26,160 nucleotides of DNA from an uncultured Eubacterium sp. (GTDB taxonomy: Bacteria > Bacillota > Clostridia > Peptostreptococcales > Anaerovoracaceae). Both the position numbers and the translations under genes were made by a program. Shown piece after piece: positions 1 through 7,476 of this stretch; within the stretch, counting starts at the first letter, position 1; every line of letters begins with the position of its first letter. The stretch covers positions 1 to 26,160 of the forward strand of contig URXI01000023.1 of assembly GCA_900551775.1 (NCBI GenBank). Direction: 5' to 3'. The notes beneath the pieces are model-generated. The model did not search any database, was not told the origin of the DNA, and was given only the letters and a program-made list of their open reading frames with translations.

Positions 1-1623
1 GTAGTGATGATCCGAACCTTTTTGCTGAAGCATTTTACCCTTTTCAATACAACCCTGTGAGAAACAGGAGGCTGTAATGGTAGGGAACATAACCCCATGT
101 GCCCCAATTGTGGCATTATGCATTCGAATCAGTTTTTCCATGAAGTAATCAAGCTGGGTTTCAAATGCCCGCTTAACATCATCTATGCACTTGAAGTCTT
201 CTGCCTTGCCCGTCTTTGGTCCAAGCTGCTTGCCAGTCAATGGGTCAACACCATCATGGAGCGCAATTTCAAGAACCTTATTTGTATTAAAGTTTCCGGA
301 GTTGCTCTGAAAATCAGTTTTTCCAAGTACAATCGGTTCAATACATCCGCAAATACCCCAGTTACGTGCTTCCTTAAGTGTGAATCCCAGGCTGAGCAGA
401 TAGATAATTGCCGAATTATCATTATAGAATGCAGGATGACCGCCGGTGTCTCTGGCTGCTCTGATTGCAAGGCGGAAAGTTTCCTCATTGACATTCTGAT
501 GATAGCGGAAAGATATGCAAGGCTCATCTGTCTGGAGATCCAGCAAACAGCGCAGGAAAATGTCAGTCACTTCATTACATGCATCTTTTCCGTCTTCCGT
601 GACGCCGCCAAGCATAACATGCATCCAGAGCGGACAGCCGGGAACTGCAATAGATTCCTTATACTGGCGTATATTCCAAAGTTCCGCAACCTTCAGCTTA
701 AACTCATGAATAAGCTCCTGGAAATAAACTTCATCTTTTCCTTCCGAAGATTCTTTCTGCCAAAACGGATAAGTGTACTGGTCAAATCTGCCCAGACAAT
801 GGTCTCCGCCTACTGCTTCAAGGCAGATGCAAAGATGAGTAAGCCATACCATCTGACATGCCTGCTGGAAAGTCTGTGCCGGATATTCCGGAACGGTTCT
901 GCAGTTTTCTGCCATGGTAAGAAGCTCCTGTTTTCTCTTTTCATCCGCACATTCTGCGGCCTGCTTTTCGGCAAGGTCTGCATAGCGATGTGAAAAATTG
1001 ATGATGGCCTCCATGACAATAATCATGGCTTCCCAGTTCACTCTCTTTTCCATATCATACACATCATTACACTGGAATTCAGCAATATTCTTCTTGCATT
1101 CATCAATGTAATGGCGGTACCCCAATTTAATCAGATTATCATAATCAGGGGAGTGATTCATCGTAGATTGATTTGAAACACCGTGGGTGAATACCAGTGC
1201 ATCCAGCATTTCTTTAACGTCCGGGTCTTCAAGTGAAGAAGCGTAATCGCCGAATGTCTGTCCCCGCCACTTAGTTACTATTTCTTTTAATTCTGTTTTT
1301 TCTTCTTCACTGTCAAATTTCAAATGATCTGATATTCTGCAGTCAAGGGTATCGAAATCATCGTATAACCATTTGGTGGCTTCAGGATGAAGTGGTACAG
1401 CCTGAAACTTATCTCCGGCATGTCCTACAATCTGAGAATCCTCATCAATAAAGATTTTCTTGTTTTCAAGGAAAAAAGCAAAGGCTTTTGCTCTTTGAAT
1501 AACAAAATTATCCATGGATGGTTTACTATAGAATTCTGTCATCAGCTTAGCCCGATCCAGGTCGATTGTTGGAAACGTATTTCTCACCTTGTCATTTAGA
1601 CGTTCGATCCTTTCTGTTAACAT
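1..1623 (-). CDS. Glycyl radical enzyme GRE-B (HplG-like clade), 3' end outside window
   Basis: Seen: 541 codons are open on the minus strand from an ATG at 1623 (AAGGAAG just upstream) to the window edge, so the C-terminal glycyl-radical motif is missing. The GCIEP loop carries the expected thiyl Cys (C427) and general base Glu (E429). That C-x-E pattern is typical of the eliminase/dehydratase GREs (CutC, glycerol dehydratase, HypD, HplG), not of pyruvate formate-lyase with its adjacent Cys pair. Active-site-like segments (STMNHSP, LLSLGFTLKEARNWG, VLGKTDFQSN, GGDHCLGR) match GRE-C at 10972 and differ from GRE-A at 3495. It lies 56 nt behind ortB and is probably the last visible gene of the GRE-A-ortA-ortB operon. 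Inference: radical elimination or ring opening of a hydroxylated cyclic amino acid. The substrate may differ from that of GRE-A. An activating enzyme could lie just off the left edge. Confidence 0.88.
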   Translation of the reverse strand, partial: MLTERIERLNDKVRNTFPTIDLDRAKLMTEFYSKPSMDNFVIQRAKAFAFFLENKKIFIDEDSQIVGHAGDKFQAVPLHPEATKWLYDDFDTLDCRISDHLKFDSEEEKTELKEIVTKWRGQTFGDYASSLEDPDVKEMLDALVFTHGVSNQSTMNHSPDYDNLIKLGYRHYIDECKKNIAEFQCNDVYDMEKRVNWEAMIIVMEAIINFSHRYADLAEKQAAECADEKRKQELLTMAENCRTVPEYPAQTFQQACQMVWLTHLCICLEAVGGDHCLGRFDQYTYPFWQKESSEGKDEVYFQELIHEFKLKVAELWNIRQYKESIAVPGCPLWMHVMLGGVTEDGKDACNEVTDIFLRCLLDLQTDEPCISFRYHQNVNEETFRLAIRAARDTGGHPAFYNDNSAIIYLLSLGFTLKEARNWGICGCIEPIVLGKTDFQSNSGNFNTNKVLEIALHDGVDPLTGKQLGPKTGKAEDFKCIDDVKRAFETQLDYFMEKLIRMHNATIGAHGVMFPTITASCFSQGCIEKGKMLQQKGSDHHY

Positions 1624-1679
1624 ATTTACTTCCTTTCCATTTCAAAGATGTTTTCATATTTTATCTTCGTTAATTGTCT

Positions 1680-3098
1680 TTAGATAAGTCCCAGTTCAGC
1701 CAGCACATTCTTAACATATTCTTCATCAGTATTAGTATCTTCCGCCAGGAAAGTGATATCCGCTGCAGTAGGAGCCTTGCCCTTTGTGCGGACAGCCGAC
1801 TTCTTAATCAGCCCCTTTCTCAAACGATGGAGATCTTCTTCCTTATAGTGGAAAAGTCCTACATTTTCGGGCAGGATTATATTAGTTCCCGGTATATCTT
1901 CTTTTTCAGGATTTCCGAATCTGATTTCAATTCCGTTGTCTCTTGCAAAGGACAGCTGTGGCTGAATGTGTTTTCCTGCACCAGTGTACTCGGTCTCAGA
2001 AACAACAATGATCTCATCTTCAGGAAGTTCCATAGCCAGGGCAAAAGCAGCAGCCAAAGCCGTGTTTCCCGCTGGGCCTCTTTCGATTCCTTCCAGTACC
2101 GCAAGCATCTCGGTCATGAACATAACCTCTCCCTGGGATGTGGTAACATAGCGGTCCATATATCTGAGCGGACGGGCAGCACTTCTTGGAATGTCACCTG
2201 TGTCTGGATTCATTGCATGGGGAACGCCAAATCCGGTATGCCCTGTCGTACATGACTTAAGGTTAAACTGATTGTCTGAAGCCATTGAAAGACCTGTCAA
2301 ATCAATGGATGCTCCGATAATCTGAGTGTTTTTGCAGCCGGCGCTTCTTACTCCTCTTGCACAGCCTGTAATCATTCCGCCACCTGCATATGTACATACA
2401 ACCATTGCAGGATCCTTGCCATATTTTTTGCGAATTTCTGTGCCTATTTCATAGCCTAAAGTCTCAACACCGGCAATACCAAATGGTGAGTACAGCGAAG
2501 CATTGAAATAACCTGTATCTTCCATTACAGAAAGATGTTCATAAAACAATTCCGGTCCAACAGTAAGCTGAATGACTTCTGCTCCCATTGCCTCGCACTT
2601 TCTTGCCTTTTCAACGATTTCAGGCTGTCCTACCCTGCGGGAGTCATAGCATTCCTGAACAATGATCGATTTTATTCCTCGCATTGCAGCCTGAGATGCT
2701 ACTGCAGCACCATAGTTTCCGGAAGTAGCAGCAATAACGCCTTCATAGCCCAGCTTTTTTGCATGAGCTACTGCAATGGAAGCTCTTCTGTCCTTAAATG
2801 ACCCGGACGGGTTAGCCGCCTCGTCCTTTGTAAAGATTCTTGCGCCATATCCAGGTTTTGAATATTTTCTTGCCAGCTTAGTGATATTTCTCAGTTCCAG
2901 CATCGGAGTGTTTCCAACGCCTACCTCGGTCTGCATCTCCTGAATTTCTTCCAGGCTATATGCCGCAGCTTTCATCAAAGCTTCATAATCAAATGCAATT
3001 GATCCGCTTTCAAATTCGTTATAGTCCAGACCCAAGCTCTTTTTCATAATCTCCTCGGATCTTTCCATTACAGAATCGTAGTCTTTTGCCAATGCCAT
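1680..3098 (-). CDS. ortB: 2-amino-4-ketopentanoate thiolase, beta (PLP) subunit
   Basis: Known: with OrtA this enzyme cleaves 2-amino-4-oxopentanoate with CoA to acetyl-CoA and alanine, the last step of clostridial ornithine oxidation and of the HplG hydroxyproline route. Seen: 472 residues of a fold-type II PLP enzyme. The Schiff-base lysine is K102 in NPSGSFKDRR. An ATSGNYGAA substrate loop follows, and a Gly-rich phosphate loop (AGGGMITG) lies further on. The length matches known OrtB (about 470). The ATG overlaps the ortA stop by one base (TAATG) with GGAGG upstream, so the two subunits are translationally coupled. Automated annotation might call this threonine synthase-like or diaminopropionate ammonia-lyase. 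The adjacent OrtA settles the choice. Ornithine aminomutase and diaminopentanoate dehydrogenase genes are absent here, which points to a substrate other than ornithine. Confidence 0.9.
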   Translation of the reverse strand: MALAKDYDSVMERSEEIMKKSLGLDYNEFESGSIAFDYEALMKAAAYSLEEIQEMQTEVGVGNTPMLELRNITKLARKYSKPGYGARIFTKDEAANPSGSFKDRRASIAVAHAKKLGYEGVIAATSGNYGAAVASQAAMRGIKSIIVQECYDSRRVGQPEIVEKARKCEAMGAEVIQLTVGPELFYEHLSVMEDTGYFNASLYSPFGIAGVETLGYEIGTEIRKKYGKDPAMVVCTYAGGGMITGCARGVRSAGCKNTQIIGASIDLTGLSMASDNQFNLKSCTTGHTGFGVPHAMNPDTGDIPRSAARPLRYMDRYVTTSQGEVMFMTEMLAVLEGIERGPAGNTALAAAFALAMELPEDEIIVVSETEYTGAGKHIQPQLSFARDNGIEIRFGNPEKEDIPGTNIILPENVGLFHYKEEDLHRLRKGLIKKSAVRTKGKAPTAADITFLAEDTNTDEEYVKNVLAELGLI

Positions 3099-3400
3099 TA
3101 TTCCTCACCTCCGAACATTTCTTCTCTGAGCATGTTATCAATTTCAATGATCTCGGGCACAAACTTCCCATAGCTGTGGGTATAGTACGAGCCCACTTCA
3201 ATCATCGTTCCTTTTTCTTCTCTTCCTGTTGCAGTTTTAATCGTTACAACATCACCGATTTCTGCAGTTTCATCAAGAAGCTGCCCCTTAGTCCACATTT
3301 CAAGATCACATTTCCTGGTGTCATCAGGAATTCTGGCCGTTCTGTCGCTGGCCTTCAATACTACATTATGAATGCGAACCCATTCACCTTTCTTTGCCAT
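3098..3400 (-). CDS. ortA: 2-amino-4-ketopentanoate thiolase, alpha subunit
   Basis: Small soluble protein of 100 residues with the beta-rich composition of OrtA (VRIHNVVL near the start, a DVVTIKTATGREEKG segment in the middle, SYYTHSYGKFVPEI near the end). Known: OrtA (about 100 aa) is the obligate partner of OrtB in thiolytic cleavage of 2-amino-4-ketopentanoate and has few other known roles, so finding it is diagnostic for the pathway. The start at 3400 is supported by AAAGGAGGACAAA directly before ATG. It overlaps ortB by one base and lies 97 nt downstream of GRE-A on the same strand. That spacer contains two small hairpins (see 3401-3494). The gene order GRE, ortA, ortB places the enzyme that would make 2-amino-4-ketopentanoate directly ahead of the enzyme that consumes it. 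Confidence 0.9.
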   Translation of the reverse strand: MAKKGEWVRIHNVVLKASDRTARIPDDTRKCDLEMWTKGQLLDETAEIGDVVTIKTATGREEKGTMIEVGSYYTHSYGKFVPEIIEIDNMLREEMFGGEE

Positions 3401-3494
3401 TTTGTCCTCCTTTTTCTAATCATTATTTTAAGCCTGAGCAATGCTCCTGATAAGTTTCACCGTCTTAGAGACGGGAAGCATCTATGTTCATATA
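3401..3494 (-). other. Intercistronic leader with two small hairpins between GRE-A and ortA
   Basis: Read on the minus strand, the 94-nt spacer contains CCGTC-TCTAA-GACGG (about 3461-3475), then GAGC-ATT-GCTC (about 3433-3443), then AAAGGAGG and the ortA start. Neither stem is followed by a long U-run, so neither looks like a strong terminator. They could set mRNA processing or relative expression of the GRE and the thiolase. No known riboswitch class was recognised. Confidence 0.35.
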
Positions 3495-5858
3495 TTAAAG
3501 GGATTTTTGAAGCGTGCGTGCAATGATGTTTTCCTGTATGCCTTTTTCTAAATCCACAAAATATGCAGAATATCCTGCCACACGTACAAGTATGTTCTTA
3601 TACTTGTCATTTGTCGGATCCTTCTGAGCTGCCCGCAACGTTTCATCATCAACAATATTAAGCTGAATATGCTGCCCATTTTCTTCCTCAAAATAAGTTG
3701 TAATAACCGTTTCCAGTATATCCAGACCCTTCTCACCTTTTACAATCTCCGGATCAAATCTCTGATTTACCAGCACGCCTCCCTGAGGCAGCAAAGGATC
3801 AACGGCGCCCAATGACTTCATAACAGCCGTTGGCCCTTCAACGTCTGCTCCAACCATCGGACACGCATTGTCTGCAATGGGGACATATGCTTTTCTCCCG
3901 TCAGGAAGGGCTCCAATTAGCTTTCCAAGCACCACATTATAAGACTGCGTGGAAAAGTTGAATGACATTTGTCCATCCCTTCCGTCTTTCCACCTGCACA
4001 TTTGTTCATTGCAAAGACGTGACAGCCAATGGGCGTACTCATCAACTTCTTTTATATCATTACCATACTTAGGGGCTCTGTTTAAAAGCAGTTGACGCAT
4101 GTTCTCCTTGCCCCGAAAATCAGTAGCAAGCAATTCCATAAGTTCATCCATTGTAAGATACTTTTTTTCCAAAACACATTTTTCTATTGCTGCGAAAGAG
4201 TCTGCCACGTTTGCAAGACCCGTAACTCCTACAACAGTATAGCGGTAATCTGCACCTTTTCGCTGCAGCACCCTTCCCTTTTCGATACAGCCATGGGTAA
4301 ATGCTGACCCTGTAATGGTCGGGACAACCCAGCCATGACATGAAACAATCCTGTCAAACATAATCATATAGTACTTGAAAAAGTAGTCCTGCTGGATGGC
4401 ATAAGCTTCCTTAAACTGCTCAATTGATGTAAACCTTCTGACATCTCCTGTCCTCGGTCCAATCTGCTTCCCGGAAAGGGGATCCATGCCGTTATTGAGC
4501 ATTATCTCCAGAACCTTTCCCATGTTAAAATAACCTGCATTGGACTGATAATCCGTGATTCCGGGAACTGACGGTTCAATGCATCCGCATATACCCCAAT
4601 TACGAGCCTGTTCTATGGTATGTCCAAATCCCATTGCCAGCGTTATATTTGTCTTGTCGTTAAAAAAAGCCGGGTGACTGCCGCCATCCCTGGCAACAGA
4701 GAGAGCCAGTCGGAAGGTTTCCGGATCCACCTTGCTGTGGTATCTGAAAGAAATACAAGGCTCTTTTGTCTGCAGATCGTCCATGCAATGAAGGAATAAG
4801 CGAGTCAGTTCATTACATCCATCACTTCCGTCAGGTAAAACTCCTCCCAAAATGATATGCATCCATAAGGGGCAGCCAGGATATGCGGCGCTCTCCCTGT
4901 TTGTTCTAACTTCCCACATTTCCGCAACTTTCAGCTTGAATTCATGGATAACATCTGCAATATGTGTTTCCGCAACGCCATTTGCAAGATCATTCTTGTA
5001 GAAGGGATACATGTACTGATCGAATCTTCCAATGCAATGGTCGTTACTGTTAACTTCCATCATGAGAGCAAGATGTGTGAACCATACCAGCTGTGCAGCT
5101 TGTTGGAAATTCTGTGCCGGATGCTCCGGTACTGTCCGGCAGTTTTCCGCCATAGTCAAAAGCTCTTTTCTGCGCTTCTCATCGGAACAATCAGCCGCCA
5201 TCTCTTCTGCAAGATCAGCATATCTGTGTGCAAACCTGATCAGTGCTTCCATCACTATAATCATTGCCTGCCAAGTATAATAGGATTCAATGGATTCTAC
5301 TGTCATATCTTCCATCTCATCTATTCTTTTTTTGCATTCTTCTATGTATGGACGATACCCCTTGTTAACAAGTTCATCATAAAACGGAGCGTGGCACATA
5401 GTGGACTTGTTCGAAACACCCTTTGTAAATATTCCGATATCAACCATTTCATTCAACTGATCCGTTGCCAGAGCAGCTGTCAAATCCCCAAAGGTTCTGC
5501 CGTTCCATTTTTTCACCAATTGGCGGAGTTCATCCTTCTCACCGGGCATGAAATTAAGTATGTCTGTCTCCCGGGTATCCAGATCCTCCAAATCATCTCT
5601 CAGCCATGCAGTCATCTCCGGATAAAGGGGTACGCTGCGCAGACGAGAACCAAGATGTCCTGCCAGGATTGAATCATCGTCAATAAATATTTTCTTTCGG
5701 TCCAAAACATATTCAAAGGATTTGGCTCTTCTCAAAATAAACGGCTCCATTGACGGTTGGCTATAGAACTCTGTAATCAGCCTGGCTCTGTCCATGCATA
5801 TTGTCAACGGCGTATTTCTAACCTTCAATGATAAACTTTTTATTCTGTCAGAAATCAT
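3495..5858 (-). CDS. hplG: Glycyl radical enzyme GRE-A, probable trans-4-hydroxy-D-proline C-N lyase
   Basis: Seen: complete 787-residue GRE. The catalytic loop GICGCIEP gives thiyl Cys C426 and base E428. The C-terminal motif RVAGYSAYF has the radical-bearing glycine at G762. An internal NQRFDPEIV segment is typical of the family. The ATG at 5858 is preceded by AGAGGTGG. Known: HplG, a GRE 1,2-eliminase, opens trans-4-hydroxy-D-proline to 2-amino-4-ketopentanoate, the substrate of OrtAB. Inference: placement directly upstream of ortAB and divergent from an epimerase gene makes this the best HplG candidate in the window. It differs from GRE-B and GRE-C at likely pocket positions (STMCHAP versus STMNHSP; PSVPGITDYQSN versus VLGKTDFQSN), so the three need not share a substrate. 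The HypD dehydratase assignment fits less well, because HypD as I recall it has SGCVET and an unrelated N-terminal half. It must be activated by a radical-SAM enzyme that is not in the window. Confidence 0.85.
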   Translation of the reverse strand: MISDRIKSLSLKVRNTPLTICMDRARLITEFYSQPSMEPFILRRAKSFEYVLDRKKIFIDDDSILAGHLGSRLRSVPLYPEMTAWLRDDLEDLDTRETDILNFMPGEKDELRQLVKKWNGRTFGDLTAALATDQLNEMVDIGIFTKGVSNKSTMCHAPFYDELVNKGYRPYIEECKKRIDEMEDMTVESIESYYTWQAMIIVMEALIRFAHRYADLAEEMAADCSDEKRRKELLTMAENCRTVPEHPAQNFQQAAQLVWFTHLALMMEVNSNDHCIGRFDQYMYPFYKNDLANGVAETHIADVIHEFKLKVAEMWEVRTNRESAAYPGCPLWMHIILGGVLPDGSDGCNELTRLFLHCMDDLQTKEPCISFRYHSKVDPETFRLALSVARDGGSHPAFFNDKTNITLAMGFGHTIEQARNWGICGCIEPSVPGITDYQSNAGYFNMGKVLEIMLNNGMDPLSGKQIGPRTGDVRRFTSIEQFKEAYAIQQDYFFKYYMIMFDRIVSCHGWVVPTITGSAFTHGCIEKGRVLQRKGADYRYTVVGVTGLANVADSFAAIEKCVLEKKYLTMDELMELLATDFRGKENMRQLLLNRAPKYGNDIKEVDEYAHWLSRLCNEQMCRWKDGRDGQMSFNFSTQSYNVVLGKLIGALPDGRKAYVPIADNACPMVGADVEGPTAVMKSLGAVDPLLPQGGVLVNQRFDPEIVKGEKGLDILETVITTYFEEENGQHIQLNIVDDETLRAAQKDPTNDKYKNILVRVAGYSAYFVDLEKGIQENIIARTLQKSL

Positions 5859-5916
5859 TTTTCCACCTCTTTCAACTTTCTCAGAAATCTATCCCCATGG
5901 TATTAGTAAGATAATA

Positions 5917-5933
5917 AGCAAAAAATATGCCAA
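5917..5933 (-). promoter_or_regulatory. Sigma-54 promoter of the GRE-A/ortAB operon
   Basis: On the minus strand the sequence is TTGGCATATTTTTTGCT: the invariant GG of -24 (5931-5930) and GC of -12 (5919-5918) are separated by exactly 10 nt. The predicted start is near 5906, giving a leader of about 48 nt before the GRE-A ATG. Such promoters need RNA polymerase with sigma-54 plus an AAA+ activator. The palindrome at 6004-6040 lies 70-110 bp upstream, where activator sites are usual. Confidence 0.82.
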
Positions 5934-6003
5934 CGGCTTATTCTTTTATACGTTGAAAAATCGTAATTACGCCTCCCCTGTTTTTCACGGTTGCTGTTTG
6001 TGT

Positions 6004-6040
6004 GTGTATTAATTTTACATCGAGTGTAAAATTAATACAC
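6004..6040. promoter_or_regulatory. Perfect palindrome, probable shared activator-binding site
   Basis: Arms GTGTATTAATTTTACA (6004-6019) and TGTAAAATTAATACAC (6025-6040) are exact inverted complements of 16 bp around the 5-nt centre TCGAG. It lies between two divergent sigma-54 promoters, at upstream-activator distance from both. No U-run flanks it and no gene ends here, so an operator or enhancer is more likely than a terminator. Confidence 0.7.
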
Positions 6041-6076
6041 TTGTACGGCTTAGTTCCTTTCGAACATCAAATTCTT

Positions 6077-6093
6077 TTGGCATAAATATTGCT
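6077..6093 (+). promoter_or_regulatory. Sigma-54 promoter of the racemase/epimerase gene
   Basis: TTGGCATAAATATTGCT has GG at 6079-6080 and GC at 6091-6092, with exactly 10 nt between them. The start is predicted near 6104, about 38 nt before the ATG at 6142. A TATAAT overlaps the downstream edge (6093-6098), but no matching -35 was found at 17 nt, so sigma-54 is the better reading. Confidence 0.8.
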
Positions 6094-6141
6094 ATAATTT
6101 ATTTGAAACTATTATTATTCTGGAACGATGGAGGTATAAAC

Positions 6142-7149
6142 ATGAATGCAAAAAAAATATTCCGGACTGTAGAAACACACACATTGGGACAACCTACCCG
6201 AAACATTATCGGCGGTTTTCCTCATGTCCCCGGTAGCACCATGGCCGAAAAATTTATTTACATGAAAGAGCACGAGGATTGGTTCCGCACACTTATGTCA
6301 TATGAACCAAGGGGAAACGATTATATGTCATGTACACTTGTTACTGAGCCCTGCACTCCGGGAACCGATGTCGGCGTTCTCTATTTTGAGACCAGTGGCT
6401 GGCTTCCAATGTGCGGGCACGATACCATCGGTCTTTCCGTAGCTTTGATAGAAACAGGCATGGTAACTGTCACCGAGCCAATTACAACCATTAATCTGGA
6501 TACCGCCGCAGGTGTCATCAGAATTGAAGCAAAAGTTGAAAACGGTTCAGTAAAGGAAGTCTCCTTTCTCAATGCCCCTGCCTTTGTTCTTCGGGAAAAT
6601 CTCACCGTCGAAACGAAAGATTACGGTAAGCTTACCATGGATGTAGCATGGGGCGGCAATTTGTATGCCATAATGCCAGCCGAGTCAATTGGAATCACAA
6701 TCGATCCCCAAAATACTGCTGAAATTATACATGCCGCACAGTCAATCGCATGCGATATCAACAGACAGGTAGATTTCCACCATCCTGATCTTCCCTTTGT
6801 CTACGAGATCACTCATGTTGAGTTTTACGGTCCGCCAAAAAATCCGAGAGCAGATATTCAGAATACTGTTGTCGCTCTGCCTAAAACAGTGGACCGTTCC
6901 CCTTGCGGCACTGGCACTTCCGCTAAATCAGCTGTTCTTTATCAAAAAGGCATGCTGAGAGTTGGTGAATCTTTTGTGCACGAAAGCATCATCGGATCCT
7001 GTTTCCGCTGTGAGATTGTCGAAGAAACTGAATATGCAGGATTTAAGGCCGTACTTCCAAAGGTAACCGGCAACGCCCATATCCAGGGCTTTGCAACATG
7101 GATTCTCGATCCTGACGATCCGTTCCCGAAAGGCTTCCTTCTTGTATAA
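6142..7149 (+). CDS. Proline racemase family protein, probable 4-hydroxyproline 2-epimerase
   Basis: Cofactor-independent PLP-free epimerase of 335 residues, the usual family length. Both catalytic cysteines are present: C91 in MCGHDTIG and C255 in DRSPCGTGTSA. Two Cys indicate a true racemase/epimerase, since trans-3-hydroxyproline dehydratases of this family replace one of them. The ATG at 6142 is chosen because GGAGG lies 7 nt upstream and gives the family length; an in-frame ATG at 6103 has no ribosome site. Inference: next to GRE-A and OrtAB it most likely inverts C2 of cis-4-hydroxy-L-proline to give trans-4-hydroxy-D-proline for ring opening. Plain proline racemization cannot be excluded from sequence alone. 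It is transcribed divergently from the GRE operon from its own sigma-54 promoter and is followed by a dehydrogenase remnant. Confidence 0.87.
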   Translation: MNAKKIFRTVETHTLGQPTRNIIGGFPHVPGSTMAEKFIYMKEHEDWFRTLMSYEPRGNDYMSCTLVTEPCTPGTDVGVLYFETSGWLPMCGHDTIGLSVALIETGMVTVTEPITTINLDTAAGVIRIEAKVENGSVKEVSFLNAPAFVLRENLTVETKDYGKLTMDVAWGGNLYAIMPAESIGITIDPQNTAEIIHAAQSIACDINRQVDFHHPDLPFVYEITHVEFYGPPKNPRADIQNTVVALPKTVDRSPCGTGTSAKSAVLYQKGMLRVGESFVHESIIGSCFRCEIVEETEYAGFKAVLPKVTGNAHIQGFATWILDPDDPFPKGFLLV

Positions 7150-7184
7150 GCACAGATTAACTAAATCAAAATGAGGAGATATAA

Positions 7185-7328
7185 ATGATGAATAATTTCG
7201 TTTTTGAAAACCGAACTAAAGTCTATTGCCCTTTGGAGTCGTTGTAACATACCTGCCTCATATCCAGCACCTCATTCCGTCCTTTGACTCACGATGAAAT
7301 ATACGATATTTATTTAGAAAGTCTGTAG
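7185..7328 (+). pseudogene. Gutted iron-containing alcohol dehydrogenase remnant
   Basis: A strong ribosome site (GAGGAG, 7173-7178) precedes ATGATG at 7185/7188, which opens a reading frame starting NNFVFENRTKVY, the N-terminal strand of iron-dependent alcohol dehydrogenases. After about 14 codons the similarity stops and a TAA follows (7245-7247). In the same frame, 7275-7328 reads FRPLTHDEIYDIYLESL then stop, a typical C-terminus of the same family (PLT-E-I). The ~350 codons that should lie between, with the metal-binding His residues, are gone. Inference: an internal deletion removed the body and left both ends. An intact parent would have been the second gene of the racemase operon, possibly reducing an aldehyde or ketone. 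The gene is non-functional. Confidence 0.75.
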
Positions 7329-7376
7329 AGAAAAAATAGAAGTAACTGCTCAGCAGCTTCACTGGCAAACAAAACT

Positions 7377-7431
7377 ACTCCCTTCCGGGCGAACAAGTGA
7401 AATAGAAAAAACTTGTCGCTGGGAAGGGAGT
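7377..7431. terminator. Long hairpin between convergent genes
   Basis: ACTCCCTTCC (7377-7386) pairs with GGAAGGGAGT (7422-7431), and an inner AACAAGT pairs with ACTTGT (7411-7416) across an A-rich loop. It lies between the converging racemase unit and the DapB-like gene, the expected place for a bidirectional terminator. The U-run after it is weak, so function is uncertain. Confidence 0.45.
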
Positions 7432-7476
7432 ATATTCATCTCTAAAAGAAAAGTCGCCGGGGATAAAAAGATACCG

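Noticed and set aside
97..993. Long plus-strand open frame opposite GRE-B
   Set aside because: Antisense shadow of a clear GRE gene; no ribosome site and no family resemblance. Similar plus-strand frames opposite ortB and GRE-A, and minus-strand frames opposite GRE-C, were dismissed for the same reason.
1680..3098. OrtB as diaminopropionate ammonia-lyase or threonine synthase
   Set aside because: Same PLP fold, but the overlapping OrtA gene and the length support the thiolase subunit.
3495..5858. GRE-A as 4-hydroxyproline dehydratase HypD
   Set aside because: The catalytic loop is GCIEP where HypD as recalled has SGCVET, the N-terminal half differs, and the OrtAB neighbour requires a ring-opened product rather than pyrroline carboxylate.
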